Shown here: in pieces, positions 36,835 to 46,795 of the stretch
How the letters are laid out: each line of letters starts with the position of its first letter
How positions within the stretch are numbered: position 1 is the first letter of the stretch
DNA from: Icerya purchasi
Lineage: Eukaryota > Arthropoda > Insecta > Hemiptera > Monophlebidae
NCBI GenBank assembly: GCA_039619475.1
Contig: CM077116.1
Location: forward strand, 4,774,001 to 4,838,000
DNA: 64,000 bases
Direction of reading: 5' to 3'
Made by a program: the position numbers and the translations under genes
Notes under the pieces: generated by a model
The model's input: the letters and a program-made list of their open reading frames with translations, nothing else
What the model was told of the DNA's origin: nothing
Databases searched by the model: none

Positions 36835-37640
36835 ATACCCTTATTACATTTTTATTTACAATAAAACTATGTATTTCGTTGCGCTTAAGGAGCCTAATAT
36901 TCCATGTCGAAAAGCCGAGTCCGCAGTAGATATGACCGCTTCTTATTCAACTATCAGCTTGATGCGATGTCATCTACAAAAACTTCACCCGGAGATCGTT
37001 GTGGATGTCATCATTATGTCTGTACATGTAAGCATCTACTATTCCGCATGTAATATAACGCTTTGTCTTGACTGAATTCTGTTACGACACTATGACTTTT
37101 TGGCACAGCCCCAAAGCTGGATGCCATAGGTCCAAATCGGTTTTGATATAGTAACAGCTTACGCGATACGTCGAGTGCAGATTTCCGACCGATAAGCCGA
37201 TGATATAACTAACGCGTTTTAATTTTAATTTGTCTCACCTACATCCTGATACGAAATTTCCACGTCAGGCGCTTATCAAGATGCATTCCCAGGTATTTTG
37301 CAGACTCGATCCCCTAGATAAAAACTTTTTGCCGCTCATTGACTTGGTGATAACTGTAAACGACACGGAAAGATCTTAATCTTCTAGCAGTCAATAGTCC
37401 AGTTTCTGACTCGGTTCAGCGCACGTTAGAGGTTTTCTGTGGCTTCGGTCTGATTCTCACTAATAGACAGCGAGACAGTATCATCCGCAAATGCGGCTGT
37501 TATTATAAATTTTGCGCATAAAAGAGGAACAGGGTAGGTCCGAGTACGCTATCCTGCGAAACTCTTGCTTGTATGCGGTAGAACGTTGACTTTCGTGCAC
37601 AAGAGACTTAAGGGAGTATTCTAGTCTAGAGGCACGAATT
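36835..37640 (-). pseudogene. Jockey-type LINE ORF2 fragment, minus strand
   Basis: On the minus strand: SQDSVLGPTLFLFYAQ (degenerate PQGS block), the catalytic FADD box (complement of 37480-37491), ENQTEATENL, RALNRVRNWTID, then SAKYLGMHLDKRLTWK, GRKSALDVSRKLLLYQN and NDDIHNDLRVKF. These match in order the RT palm, thumb and C-terminal region of Jockey ORF2, including IHNDLRV seen in the intact element at 38.8 kb (LHNDLRV). Multiple stops and frameshifts. Family differs from the intact element. Ends and duplication not found. Confidence 0.75.
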
Positions 37641-38816
37641 TAGGTTTTTTCAAGCTGAATAAAAAAAAAAACAATAAATATTTTTACTATCCATTTTCTT
37701 ATCATTTATTTATTCATGTTTAAAAAAAAATTAAAAATTCACAAAATTACAGGCTGATGAAGTGGAGGGGTAAAAAAAAAAGGCGTGTCTTGGTTGACAC
37801 GATTCTAATCCTTCTAGTCATCTGAAACAAAAAAAAAGATTCTCAATTAGTAAGGATGTGATTATAGCCCCTACCAAGAGAAGAAAAAAAAAGAATTCTC
37901 GTAAAATGGTGACTGTTTGAAAAAAAAGGTCGATTTTTACCTGTTTTTTGACTTTTCTGAATTTTTTATAAATAGTAAAAATCAAAATTTTTACTTTATT
38001 CTGGTAGGGGCTATAGAATATTCCCCTCCTTCTTTCCTTTACTCTTTCTATTTCCGATCGCCTCAGAATCTGAGTAGGTGATCTAAGTCCATGTAGTTGG
38101 GTCAGTGTTAACACCGAGCCCATTTATAAAAAAAAAAAAAAAAAAATTAGAATATAAAGAAGATCCCGGTACCCAATTTCAAGTAAATCGGTTTATTAGA
38201 ACTTGAGATATCATGTCAACCGTGTTGAAAAAAGTAGTTTTCGAAAGATTCAAGTAAAGTTTTCGGCAGTCTAATTTATAGAACGGTACGTTATACTTAC
38301 ATTTTCTTAATCGGCCATTCCTGCTTCAATACAACGGACCTTCTTCTACTTCAAACTGTACATATTCTGAAGTTCTAAAACTAGACGAGCAGTCCTAGCT
38401 TCCTTTGAAGCATCAGAAGCTCGCGGACTTCAGAGCGTTCAATCCGAATTGCATCCCTCCTGACAGTCTAAATGTTCTTTTTTTTTGTCTATCTGGGCGC
38501 ACAGCACTTCCTTTGTTACTTTTTTTTTATCCATTTCACACTTAATAAATTAAATATTCACTCAAAATTTTTCATATTTTTGGACTGTACACAGAGTACG
38601 CACATCTACGTTGCTTGAAGATTGAAGCGAAACTGACCTGAACTGAACACTAAACAAGAAAATATTTCAATAAAATACGTTAATCGATTTTTAAATATGT
38701 ATAATGTATAAAAGAGTTTGATTTATAATCAGGTAGTCGAAGAATGTATACCATGTCTATTGTTTGATCCGCTCCGACGAAGCTGATTTAGTTGCCGCGT
38801 CACGAAAATAGCTATA
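37641..38816. other. Unassigned non-coding stretch with a hairpin
   Basis: Includes the inverted repeat at 37863-38015, an 18-A run near 38.13-38.15 kb and several T-rich tracts. No gene recognised. The sequence around 38.16-38.28 kb has the look of transposon non-coding DNA, but I cannot assign it. Confidence 0.45.
37863..38015. repeat. Inverted repeat TATAGCCCCTACCA
   Basis: Perfect 14-bp arms at 37863-37876 and 38002-38015, separated by 125 bp of AT-rich sequence. No flanking duplication is clear. Possibly the ends of a small non-autonomous element. Confidence 0.65.
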
Positions 38817-38834
38817 ACTCTGTAAATAGTTAAA

Positions 38835-39142
38835 CTTTCTTCAATATTGTTGTGTTCTATCGCGTTCGTGCTGATAAGCAAACTTGTGAATGCCGCTCCG
38901 CTGATGCTGTTTGTCTCGGTGAGTCCGTTCTTAATTGTTTGTCTTATCTTATCATCGCGCTTTACAACCGATCGTGTAACCGTCTCCGCGTAACTGCGCC
39001 GCTACCAAGGCACGCTGTCCGAATTGCTCGACAGTGCAGCCAGTTAAAGAACTTATAAACATCCCAGGTTCGACGTCAAAGTACTACACTCAGTGCGCTC
39101 CTCAATTAAGTTGCAGTACTCGGGGCACTGTCGCGCGGAACA
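38835..39142 (+). promoter_or_regulatory. 5' UTR with presumed internal promoter
   Basis: Jockey-clade LINEs carry an RNA polymerase II promoter inside their own 5' UTR, so this segment should hold it. The element starts CTTTCTTCAATATTG. A GTTCGTG heptamer lies about 30 bases in (38864-38870), close to the downstream promoter element position and one base from the RGWCGTG consensus. This is inference from position and similarity; the transcription start is not shown by sequence alone. ORF1 begins at the ATG in GGAACAATGCC. Confidence 0.5.
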
Positions 39143-40597
39143 ATGCCGCGCGATAAGCCTCTGAGCGGCTGTTTGCAGCCACCTCGGCTAACGTTACCGT
39201 CAACGTCAACGGTAAAAACGATGAAAACAAAAAACCCACCCCGACCGGTTACCCCGGTACAGTTGCGGAAAACTGCTACCGGTAGCTATTCCATAAAAAG
39301 ACAATTGTCCTATTCAACTACCAGTGAAAGCGATGAAAATTGGCTAACTCCTAAGCATGTAGCTAAGAGTGTAAAATCTGTCGCTTCTTATAACGCTAAA
39401 CCAGTAAACACTAAACGTAATATTTTCCAATTTCTGGATAATGAAAACAGTGATGATATCAATAATAATAGTAGTAATAACAATAACGGTAATAGCAGTA
39501 GTAATAACAATGACGCTGAAATGGAAGTCACTAATATTAATCCTAATAACCCGGAGCCTGCGTCTAACGAGGTTAACTCCAACAAGAGAGCCAGGCCACC
39601 GCCACCCATTATGGTAAAAAACGTGCAAAATATCACCAACTTCAGAGAATTCCTACTAAAGATACCTGATATAGAATTTTCACTTAAATCCACGCTGTCG
39701 GGAGTGACAATAAAACCTTCTAACCCACTAAGTTATCGTACCCTTATAAGGGCTATGAAAGATAGTAATTATTTATATTATACTTACTCCCTAGAGGAGG
39801 ATAAACTGTTCAGGGTAGTGTTAAGAAACCTGCACTGTTCTACTGACCTAGCTGAACTAAAAGCAGAGCTGGAGGCAAGAGGTTTTGTGGTAGCTCGGAT
39901 CACTAATATTCTCAAAGGAAAAACTAAGCAACCCTTGCCAATGTTTTTTGTTGACTTAATACCTGCTCCAAAGAATGGCGAAATTTTCAACATCACGCGC
40001 TTATTGAATACAGTAGTGGCGGTGGAAGAACCGAGAAAAGACTCGAGGCTGAAACAATGTAGACGCTGTCAGCTGTTTGGTCACACGGCCAATTACTGTA
40101 ACCTTCCTCCTCGTTGTGTAAAATGTGCAGGCAAGCACGACACTAAAACATGTACTAAAGGCGTCGATGTGCCAGCAATCTGTGCGCTATGTGACGGAAA
40201 TCATCCGGCGAGCTACAGGGGATGTTCGGTGTACAAGCAGCAGACTACATTTTATAAGAATTTACGATCAACTTACGCTAGCACTCAAATAAATACCTAC
40301 AATGCCGCAAGTGGGGATTACAATTGTTCTAGTGTAGTAAATAATAATAGGACTTATGCCAATGTTGTTAAAGCTAAACGCGTAGATTTAGATCTAAATA
40401 ATGTATCCAGCAGAGGACATCTGAGTAACAGTAAAAATTGCTACACCGACGATGGTATTACCACTGCCAGTAATAACAGCAACAGAAACAATGCTGATAT
40501 GTCCTCAATGCTATCTGCATTTTTGAACGAATTTAAAAGCGTAATTAATCCATTAATTTCCTTACTAACTAAGGTTATTGAAAAACTACTATCCTAA
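39143..40597 (+). CDS. Jockey LINE ORF1, gag-like nucleic-acid-binding protein
   Basis: 484 residues. In Jockey-type elements this protein binds the element RNA and forms the ribonucleoprotein carried to chromatin. The N-terminal ~150 residues are Pro/Ser/Asn-rich and probably disordered, with an Asn/Ser tract at about 105-125. A PRE_C2HC-like region (about 225-300, containing FRVVLRNLHC and ELKAELEARGFVVARI) leads into three Cys-His knuckles at about 306-361: CRRCQLFGHTANYC, CVKCAGKHDTKTC and CALCDGNHPASYRGC. The Ser/Asn-rich C-terminal part ends in a hydrophobic segment. The start is an ATG 308 bp from the element's 5' end. The stop TAA overlaps the ORF2 ATG. No frameshift or internal stop. 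Confidence 0.93.
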   Translation: MPRDKPLSGCLQPPRLTLPSTSTVKTMKTKNPPRPVTPVQLRKTATGSYSIKRQLSYSTTSESDENWLTPKHVAKSVKSVASYNAKPVNTKRNIFQFLDNENSDDINNNSSNNNNGNSSSNNNDAEMEVTNINPNNPEPASNEVNSNKRARPPPPIMVKNVQNITNFREFLLKIPDIEFSLKSTLSGVTIKPSNPLSYRTLIRAMKDSNYLYYTYSLEEDKLFRVVLRNLHCSTDLAELKAELEARGFVVARITNILKGKTKQPLPMFFVDLIPAPKNGEIFNITRLLNTVVAVEEPRKDSRLKQCRRCQLFGHTANYCNLPPRCVKCAGKHDTKTCTKGVDVPAICALCDGNHPASYRGCSVYKQQTTFYKNLRSTYASTQINTYNAASGDYNCSSVVNNNRTYANVVKAKRVDLDLNNVSSRGHLSNSKNCYTDDGITTASNNSNRNNADMSSMLSAFLNEFKSVINPLISLLTKVIEKLLS

Positions 40598-40599
40598 TG
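40595..40599 (+). promoter_or_regulatory. TAATG stop-start overlap between ORF1 and ORF2
   Basis: The ORF1 stop TAA (40595-40597) shares its last A with the ORF2 ATG (40597-40599). The silkworm LINE SART1 uses the same UAAUG arrangement for termination-reinitiation of its second frame. A second in-frame ATG follows at 40603. Coupling here is inference. Confidence 0.7.
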
Positions 40600-43299
40600 A
40601 TAAATGAAATAAATAACATCTCTCGTCAGTCACTAGTGATTATGCTATGGAACGCCAATGGCATTGCTCCAAAGAAAGGAGAATTAGAGATTTTTCTTCA
40701 GCTTAATACTGTTGACGTTGTACTGATCGTGGAAACGCATCTCGTAAGAAGTCACAGCTTTAAGCTAAACGGATATAACGCCTACACTGCGCACCACCCT
40801 GATGGCACGGCCCACGGTGGTTCCATGATATTGGTCAAAAGTGGATATAAGCAATATGAAAATTTTTCCCGAAGCACATATGCCTATCAGGTCGTTGCCG
40901 TGAACATAGAAACATTCGCAGGTGAAATCGCCGTGGCGGCAATTTACTGCCACGGAGGATTCGCAATACCAGACGTGGAGCTCAACAGTCTTTTTAACAA
41001 CTTAGGAAATAAGTTCATATGCGGTGGTGACTATAACGCGAAAAGCTTCGCGTGGGGTTCTAGGCTAACTAATCGGGCTGGGAAGAAGCTTGATAGGTGC
41101 CTACGGAGTAATTCACTTGCCGTCCTTTCACCAATGACGCCCACGTACTGGCCTGCGCATGATAATAGACTTCCAGACATATTGGATTTTTTTATCATCC
41201 GTGGATTACAAAGATACAGCAGAGAATGTAGTACTGTTAATGACCTCTCTTCAGATCATATTCCAGTTGTTGCCGTCGTAGACGTACGCCCGAGGTGTAT
41301 ACCCACCCAACAAGGACTGGTTAATAAGTCCACAAATTGGGACCTCCTTTGTAGCATAATCGAAAGTAATATCAATTTAAGAATTAAAATAAAGAATAAA
41401 GAGGACATAGACCTAGCGGTCAAAAATTTTACCAATCTAATTGTACGCGCTTGCCATGACTCGACTAGTTATACCTCGGATAAACGGCGAGTCAGATTCA
41501 TTCCGGTCGAGATTAGACAGTTAATTAAAAAAACCAGGGCAGCCAGGAAGAAGTGGCAGCGCAGTCGCTACCCATCGTTAAAGAAACAGTATGCAACTCT
41601 GCAAAATGCGTTAAGAACCAAAATCAGCCTGTATAAGAACGAAACGACTCAAAGGAATCTGTTAGCAATGAACACTGATACCGCAGCCTTGTGGAACAAT
41701 ACGAAGAAATTGCTACAGTACGAAAAGGAACAATTCAACATAAAAGTAGACAACAGTTGGGCCAAAACCGATAAGGATAAGGCAAACGCATTTGCAGAAC
41801 ACCTCAGCTCAGTTTTCACACCGCATCCAGATATGCGCATTGAGCGCTCAGAACTGATGCAACGTATGTCAAAGGTTCCCTGCACGTTAGGAAGATCAAA
41901 AATGTTTACGCCGAAAGAGGTATTCGAATGTCTGCGCAAGGCACCGCTACGGAAAAGCCCTGGAGCAGATAACATCACTGGCGAAATTATCTCACGACTC
42001 CCACCGAAGGCAGCTACCCTGTTGTGTTACATATTCAATGGAATATTACGAACTGGATACTTCCCTGAAGCATGGAAGAAGTCAGTAATAGTAATGATCC
42101 CCAAGCAGGGTAAGCCGAAAATGGACGTTTCCTCTTATAGACCTATCAGCTTGCTCTGCTCCTTATCCAAGGTGTTAGAGAGATTAATCCTAAATCGTAT
42201 TCAGCCGCTTATAACCAGTCACGGTATTATACCGAGTCATCAATTCGGGTTTCGCAGGAAACATTCTACAGTGCAACAGTGTCATCGGTTAGTAGATGCG
42301 ATTTCGTCAACTCTGGAGAGGAAGGAGGTATGCTCTGCAGTTTTCCTGGATGTTGCACAAGCCTTCGATAAAGTGTGGCATCCTGGATTACTTTGTAAAT
42401 TGAGGCAGTTTCTCACTTCTGATTTATACGCGTTACTTCAGTCGTACTTGAACAGCAGAACTTTCGTCGTAAATATCAATGGTTGTCTTTCAAAAGTAGG
42501 TATGATTCTATCGTCAGTTCCGCAGGGTAGTCTGATCGGACCTCTTTTGTATTCAATCTACACGGCAGACATACCGATCAGTAATCAGACGATCCTAGCA
42601 ACGTATGCTGATGATATCGCCATTCTTGCATCCAACTCAGTGGTCACGTACGCGAACGTTGCTGTACAAAACCACCTAGACAAGCTGGCTGAATGGGCAC
42701 AGAGCTGGCGCATAATGTTTAACCCCAACAAGTGTCAACACGTCGTGTTTACAAACAGGAAAATTAGCTGTCCAGCGGTGAAAATTGGCAACGCTCAAAT
42801 TCCCCAAACCAACTCGGTACGGTATCTCGGCATGTACCTGGACAGGAGACTTACTTGGCGAATACACGTGGCACAAATCAGAAGAGCCATTGCTGCTCGC
42901 GCGAAGTCGCTACATCCGCTTTTGGGACGGAAGTCTGCTCTCAACTTAACTACCAAACGAATCATTTACCTTGCTGCAATCGCTCCCATTTGGCGCTATG
43001 GAATTGAATTGTATGGAAGTACTTGTAAAAGCAACCTTCGAAGAATTCAACAGCAGCAGTCCAGGATACTCCGCACTATCACGTCTGCTCCACCTTACGT
43101 GTCCAATTTGACGTTACATAATGACCTCAGGGTCCCATATGTCAGTGATGCACACATTGCACAGTACAAAAGATTGTTTGACAAATTCGAGTGTAGCAGC
43201 AATCCTGTCATCCGTAGGATGCATACGGACAGTCTTCCAGATAATCCTCCAAGGCGACTTAGAAGGAAATGGTGTCGGGATGCTATCCCGATCACTTAA
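40597..43299 (+). CDS. Jockey LINE ORF2, endonuclease and reverse transcriptase
   Basis: 900 residues, near the usual Jockey length. Residues ~13-230 are an APE-type endonuclease that nicks the target strand: LWNANG (Asn19), VETH (Glu46), GGDYNAKSFAWGS, LDFFII and SSDHIPVV (Asp220, His221), all catalytic positions visible. Residues ~440-745 are the reverse transcriptase: KAPLRKSPGADNITGEII, SYRPISLLCSLSKVLERLIL, FGFRRKHST, FLDVAQAFDKVWH (Asp585), PQGSLIGPLLYSIY, and the catalytic TYADDIAI box (Asp672, Asp673), then RYLGMYLDRRLTW. The C-terminal part (LLGRKSALNLTTKRIIYLAA, LHNDLRVPYV) is typical of the clade. No RNase H domain. Synthesis probably depends on reinitiation at the TAATG overlap with ORF1. 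No disabling change seen. Confidence 0.95.
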   Translation: MINEINNISRQSLVIMLWNANGIAPKKGELEIFLQLNTVDVVLIVETHLVRSHSFKLNGYNAYTAHHPDGTAHGGSMILVKSGYKQYENFSRSTYAYQVVAVNIETFAGEIAVAAIYCHGGFAIPDVELNSLFNNLGNKFICGGDYNAKSFAWGSRLTNRAGKKLDRCLRSNSLAVLSPMTPTYWPAHDNRLPDILDFFIIRGLQRYSRECSTVNDLSSDHIPVVAVVDVRPRCIPTQQGLVNKSTNWDLLCSIIESNINLRIKIKNKEDIDLAVKNFTNLIVRACHDSTSYTSDKRRVRFIPVEIRQLIKKTRAARKKWQRSRYPSLKKQYATLQNALRTKISLYKNETTQRNLLAMNTDTAALWNNTKKLLQYEKEQFNIKVDNSWAKTDKDKANAFAEHLSSVFTPHPDMRIERSELMQRMSKVPCTLGRSKMFTPKEVFECLRKAPLRKSPGADNITGEIISRLPPKAATLLCYIFNGILRTGYFPEAWKKSVIVMIPKQGKPKMDVSSYRPISLLCSLSKVLERLILNRIQPLITSHGIIPSHQFGFRRKHSTVQQCHRLVDAISSTLERKEVCSAVFLDVAQAFDKVWHPGLLCKLRQFLTSDLYALLQSYLNSRTFVVNINGCLSKVGMILSSVPQGSLIGPLLYSIYTADIPISNQTILATYADDIAILASNSVVTYANVAVQNHLDKLAEWAQSWRIMFNPNKCQHVVFTNRKISCPAVKIGNAQIPQTNSVRYLGMYLDRRLTWRIHVAQIRRAIAARAKSLHPLLGRKSALNLTTKRIIYLAAIAPIWRYGIELYGSTCKSNLRRIQQQQSRILRTITSAPPYVSNLTLHNDLRVPYVSDAHIAQYKRLFDKFECSSNPVIRRMHTDSLPDNPPRRLRRKWCRDAIPIT

Positions 43300-43518
43300 T
43301 TCCTCACTTTAAGTTACTTGCATAATAACATGTACTTATTCTTAATCACGGCACGCGTTCATTCCTATAATTGATCCTCTGAACATTCTTATCTTATTGT
43401 GTTACTCCCTTTCCCTTCTCACAACCTAATGTCTCGCTGGAGTCATTAGATTTTATTATTATTAGTTCCTCTTCCTACAATATCGCCGTTGTTTGCAGTA
43501 AGTTGTGCTGGTATGACG

Positions 43519-43552
<34 letters not shown>
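43300..43552 (+). other. 3' UTR and poly(A) tail of the Jockey LINE
   Basis: About 220 bp of UTR followed by ~31 A. There is no AATAAA motif just before the tail that I can see; the tail follows GTATGACGTAT. The length and purity of the tail support a recent insertion, since A-tails erode quickly. Confidence 0.8.
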
Positions 43553-43557
<5 letters not shown>

Positions 43558-43668
43558 GTAAATAATTAAAATTTTTAAAAATATTTTTAGGGACATATTC
43601 TTAAATGTTTAAACTGTCGGAATATGCAAACATTTTTTTTCGATTCTTTCATATTTCTAGAATAGAAT

Positions 43669-43918
43669 CAAGGACGTGAGCCGTGGGGGGGGGGGCAAGA
43701 TGATAAAATGAGGATATGAGTTATAGGAAAAATAAAATTTATAAGTTCTAATGTCTTAATATTTTATTAAACAAGAATAAAATCGTAATTAAAACATAAT
43801 TTTCGTGAAATTGTCCATGATTATGCGCCTACGAATGTTCATCATGGCCAGCTGATTAAAAAATTTCAAGGCTCCAGGGAGGGGGGCTGCCCCATGTCCC
43901 CCGCTGGCGACGCCAGTG
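43669..43918. mobile_element. 250-bp hAT-like MITE
   Basis: Flanked by a perfect 8-bp direct repeat AATAGAAT (43661-43668 and 43919-43926), the hAT duplication length. The left end reads CAAGGACGTGAGCCGTGGGGG and the right end, inverted, CACTGGCGTCGCCAGCGGGGG (the last 5-8 bases a G-run), an imperfect inverted repeat beginning CA as in hAT elements. No coding. It lies about 100 bp beyond the Jockey LINE. Confidence 0.75.
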
Positions 43919-43943
43919 AATAGAATACCCTCTTAAGTCATAC

Positions 43944-43949
43944 TGAACC

Positions 43950-43987
<38 letters not shown>

Positions 43988-44221
43988 CACACACACGCAG
44001 AGTTTATTCTGTAAAATACGTATTTAAACGGACTACCGCAATCCAGCCGACGCATAGCAGACGTCCATGCGTGGGTGGCCCATGCGAAGAACAAAGTTTT
44101 CGTGGGTGCGTGGGTCCCGTCTGTTGGTTTAAACTTCTTTTCAGTTGTTAAAAATTATGATTTATTCGTTACGCTTTATATAAAAAAACGGTGGCTGTGG
44201 GCTGTGCCCGTGCTGGGTTCA
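43944..44221. mobile_element. 278-bp MITE-like element with TGAACCCAGCAC ends
   Basis: Perfect 12-bp inverted repeats TGAACCCAGCAC at 43944-43955 and GTGCTGGGTTCA at 44210-44221. ATAC flanks both sides (43940-43943, 44222-44225), a possible 4-bp duplication. A long CA microsatellite starts directly inside the left repeat. No coding. The superfamily is not identified. Confidence 0.6.
43955..43997 (+). repeat. CA microsatellite
   Basis: (CA)n with one AAC interruption near its end, growing from the CAC end of a terminal inverted repeat. Confidence 0.95.
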
Positions 44222-45172
44222 ATACGCGATGGCCTTTAGTATTGTAATTATAGTAACTGAAATTTAAAAATGACGTATGCCGCAATAAGAACCACACAGC
44301 TGTTGTCTTCAGTACGTACTAAATTATATTCAATAGTCAAGCAAATAAAAAATTAATCTTACAGAATGTATCTCTTTAACATTTGTTTCGTATATATTGA
44401 TACGGATTCGGTATTTACGGCGCTATCTAGCGATGATGACGAGCTAGAAATTATTCTCCGATGAAAATCATGAATTTTCGATCTCTCGGCATCATCGTAT
44501 TATTTATCGTCGTCAGAGAATACGGCCGGGATATGTACACGACCGAATAGGTAATTTCCGATTCTCGTCGAATTTCGGGAAGTGTTAAGGGGTTGTGTAA
44601 GTGTCCTGGTATGTGTGGTCTGCGACAACAGAATAGTGCCTGTCGGCCGCGTGTGAAGATCAGCGCTGTAGCGGCTACCTGTTATTAATTGATACGGGGA
44701 TTCGGTAATGTACCGTTAGGTTAGAATAAAATAGAGAGCCGTTTTGTTGCGAATGAAATAAGTTTTGTCGTCGTCTTATGCGTTAAATTTTGTTGTGCGA
44801 TCGCGATACCTGTGTTACCGTTTCGATTAATATTGAGATCTAGTCGAAGTCATCGCCGCGAATGCAACGATTTTTTTTCTAGTCCGAATGCATTTTTTTT
44901 TCTTTTGTTACGCGGTTGCATTTTTTTGGTTATGTTATAGTTGTGATTAGATACACGTTATGTTCAAAAAGAACCGCTTCATTATTTTTTTTATCCTTAT
45001 CGGCAAATTTCTTATCGTAAAAGCCTGACGCTCTGCTCGGCAGAGTTGATTCGGTCGTGGTAGGCCGTAATTTACCACTGGCGCCCGTTAAGATACATTT
45101 CGTTTTTTTTATAATTTTCTTTTGATCGCAAATAAAGTTTTGCCTCCAAATGAGAAGTAAAAACATCGATTC

Positions 45173-45355
45173 ATAACAACACTGGCTTTCCGTAAAAGGG
45201 ACGGAAAAGTCCTCAAGTCGTAACACTGGCTTCCCGTAAGAGGGACCAGAAAATCTTGAAATCGTAACATTGGCTTCCCGTAAAGGGGACCAGATAGAAA
45301 GTCCTCAGTCATAACATTGGCTCCCGTAACAAGGGACCAGAAAGTCCTCAAATCG
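45173..45355. repeat. Minisatellite, four units of 44-48 bp
   Basis: Units start at about 45173, 45221, 45265 and 45312. Each reads TAACAYTGGCTTCCCGTAA, then GGGACCAGAAA, then a TCCTCAAATCG-like end, with scattered substitutions and small indels. Unit lengths are not multiples of three, so the minus-strand frames across it are not a repeat protein. Confidence 0.9.
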
Positions 45356-46300
45356 TAACAATATATGTATATATTTTGTTTTTAATCGAAAGAATTCAAA
45401 ATACGCTGGCCTTCTTCTTACTATCGTCTTACTGTAATTTCCTTAAATTTCTCTCCACCACATCGATGACACACTAGAGTCGGCGACTCCGTCGAATGTT
45501 TTATTTACTTCTTGTGTCCCTTAACTGACTCTCTTTTCTTCTCCCTGAATCATTAAAAATAAAATAATAATTAAAAATAAGAGCTTCTTAACGTAAAATA
45601 ATAATAGCAGCTTTCTATCGTGACAAGTGGCAAAAATGACGTTTTTTATTTTTAACGCGCGATGATTCTTTTCCTTCACTGCTAACACACGTTAATCACC
45701 ATTGTGTACGGCGCGAGCTTAATTTTTTCTTTATTATTATTAATTTTTGTAATTTTTAAAAACCGCATGCGGCATCAAACTTCGGAAGAATTTTAAAAAG
45801 TTTTTTTTCATGCGCGAACAATTTAAGAGTGATATTTTAATAATGGTGGATCATTTTTAACAGTTCTTCTAGAAATTGGTAAGCATTTCAAGTGGAAGGG
45901 AAAAATCGATTCTTTGACGTGCACAGCAACATTAAAATTACACATAAGACTTTAGTTTATACACATACAAACGAAAGTAGATTAACTGATGTGTGTCAGA
46001 TTTAGCCAGCAGTTATCAGAGATGTGGCATATCAGGACAATGGGGTGACAGTGTCTTCCAAGTTTCACGTCTAAAATAGGGAAAACTGGAAATGCAGTTT
46101 CCCGATAAATTTACTGGCATGTACAGTATTTTATGAGTCTACTAGCTCTGCTCCGATCGTGCGTTTGTCACTTTTTTCGAATACGTTTCCTTCGATCATC
46201 GTCATTTAATTTGTTCTTTAGCATTCCATCAATGTCGTGCTATTCGTTCAATATAGAGTTTGTATACAAATTTACTTCCTTCGGCTTGAAATATATACGA

Positions 46301-46336
46301 TTATTATTATTATTATTATTACTATTATTATTATTA
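46301..46336. repeat. ATT microsatellite
   Basis: (TTA)n with a single ACT interruption. Confidence 0.9.
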
Positions 46337-46795
46337 GTGTGTTCACGGTTTCAATTAAAATTTATGTATAAACAAAACTGTATTAATACGAAAGTTTTTT
46401 TTTCGAAATTTTCATTGTACTCGTATAAGTCGTTTGTTCCAACTCTTTTTTCTTAATTTTCACATTTAAATTAAATAAATTTCGAAATTTAATTTAAATA
46501 TATAGAGAGCCAGAAGTCCGAATATTTTTGACAAATCTGTAAATATTCTATTTTATTTTTGTATTGTTTCTTTTTTCATTCCGTGTAATGGTATACCGGC
46601 TTAAGTATTTTCCAGTTTCTACAAACATATTGTGCAATGTTTTTTTCGTATTCCTAGTCTTAATAATTCATTATCATAAAGTGAATAAGAACAAAAACAA
46701 ACATATACCATACCCATATATTTTACAAAATAAAAAACTATTGTACCATTAAGATTTATTGATTATATATTCATAATTAAGCTAAAAACTTTCTC

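Larger units (their letters stand above)
38835..43552 (+). mobile_element. Full-length Jockey-clade LINE, both ORFs open
   Basis: Flanked by an 18-bp target-site duplication with one mismatch: ACTCTGTAAATAGTTAAA (38817-38834) and ACTCTGTAAATAATTAAA (43553-43570). Contents in order: 5' UTR of about 308 bp, ORF1 gag-like (39143-40597), ORF2 endonuclease-RT (40597-43299), 3' UTR, and an uninterrupted A-tail of about 31 bases (43522-43552). The two frames overlap by one base (TAATG). Absence of RNase H and the Cys-rich ORF1 place it in the Jockey clade. Full length, both frames open, long pure tail and near-perfect duplication all suggest recent insertion and possible present activity. Confidence 0.95.

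Noticed and set aside
44400..44570. Weak similarity to an Arg-rich Harbinger-type transposase N-terminus
   Set aside because: Too short, no catalytic motif, and dependent on one frame choice.
44575..44760. Possible solo LTR (TG start, AATAAA-like motif)
   Set aside because: No convincing terminal CA with target duplication, and no second copy.
45070..45095. TGGCGCCCGTTAAG looks like an LTR-retroelement primer-binding site
   Set aside because: No flanking LTR pair and no gag-pol coding nearby.
45109..45351. Minus-strand frames that look like a repeat protein
   Set aside because: The repeat unit length (44-48 bp) is not a multiple of three; frames change between units.
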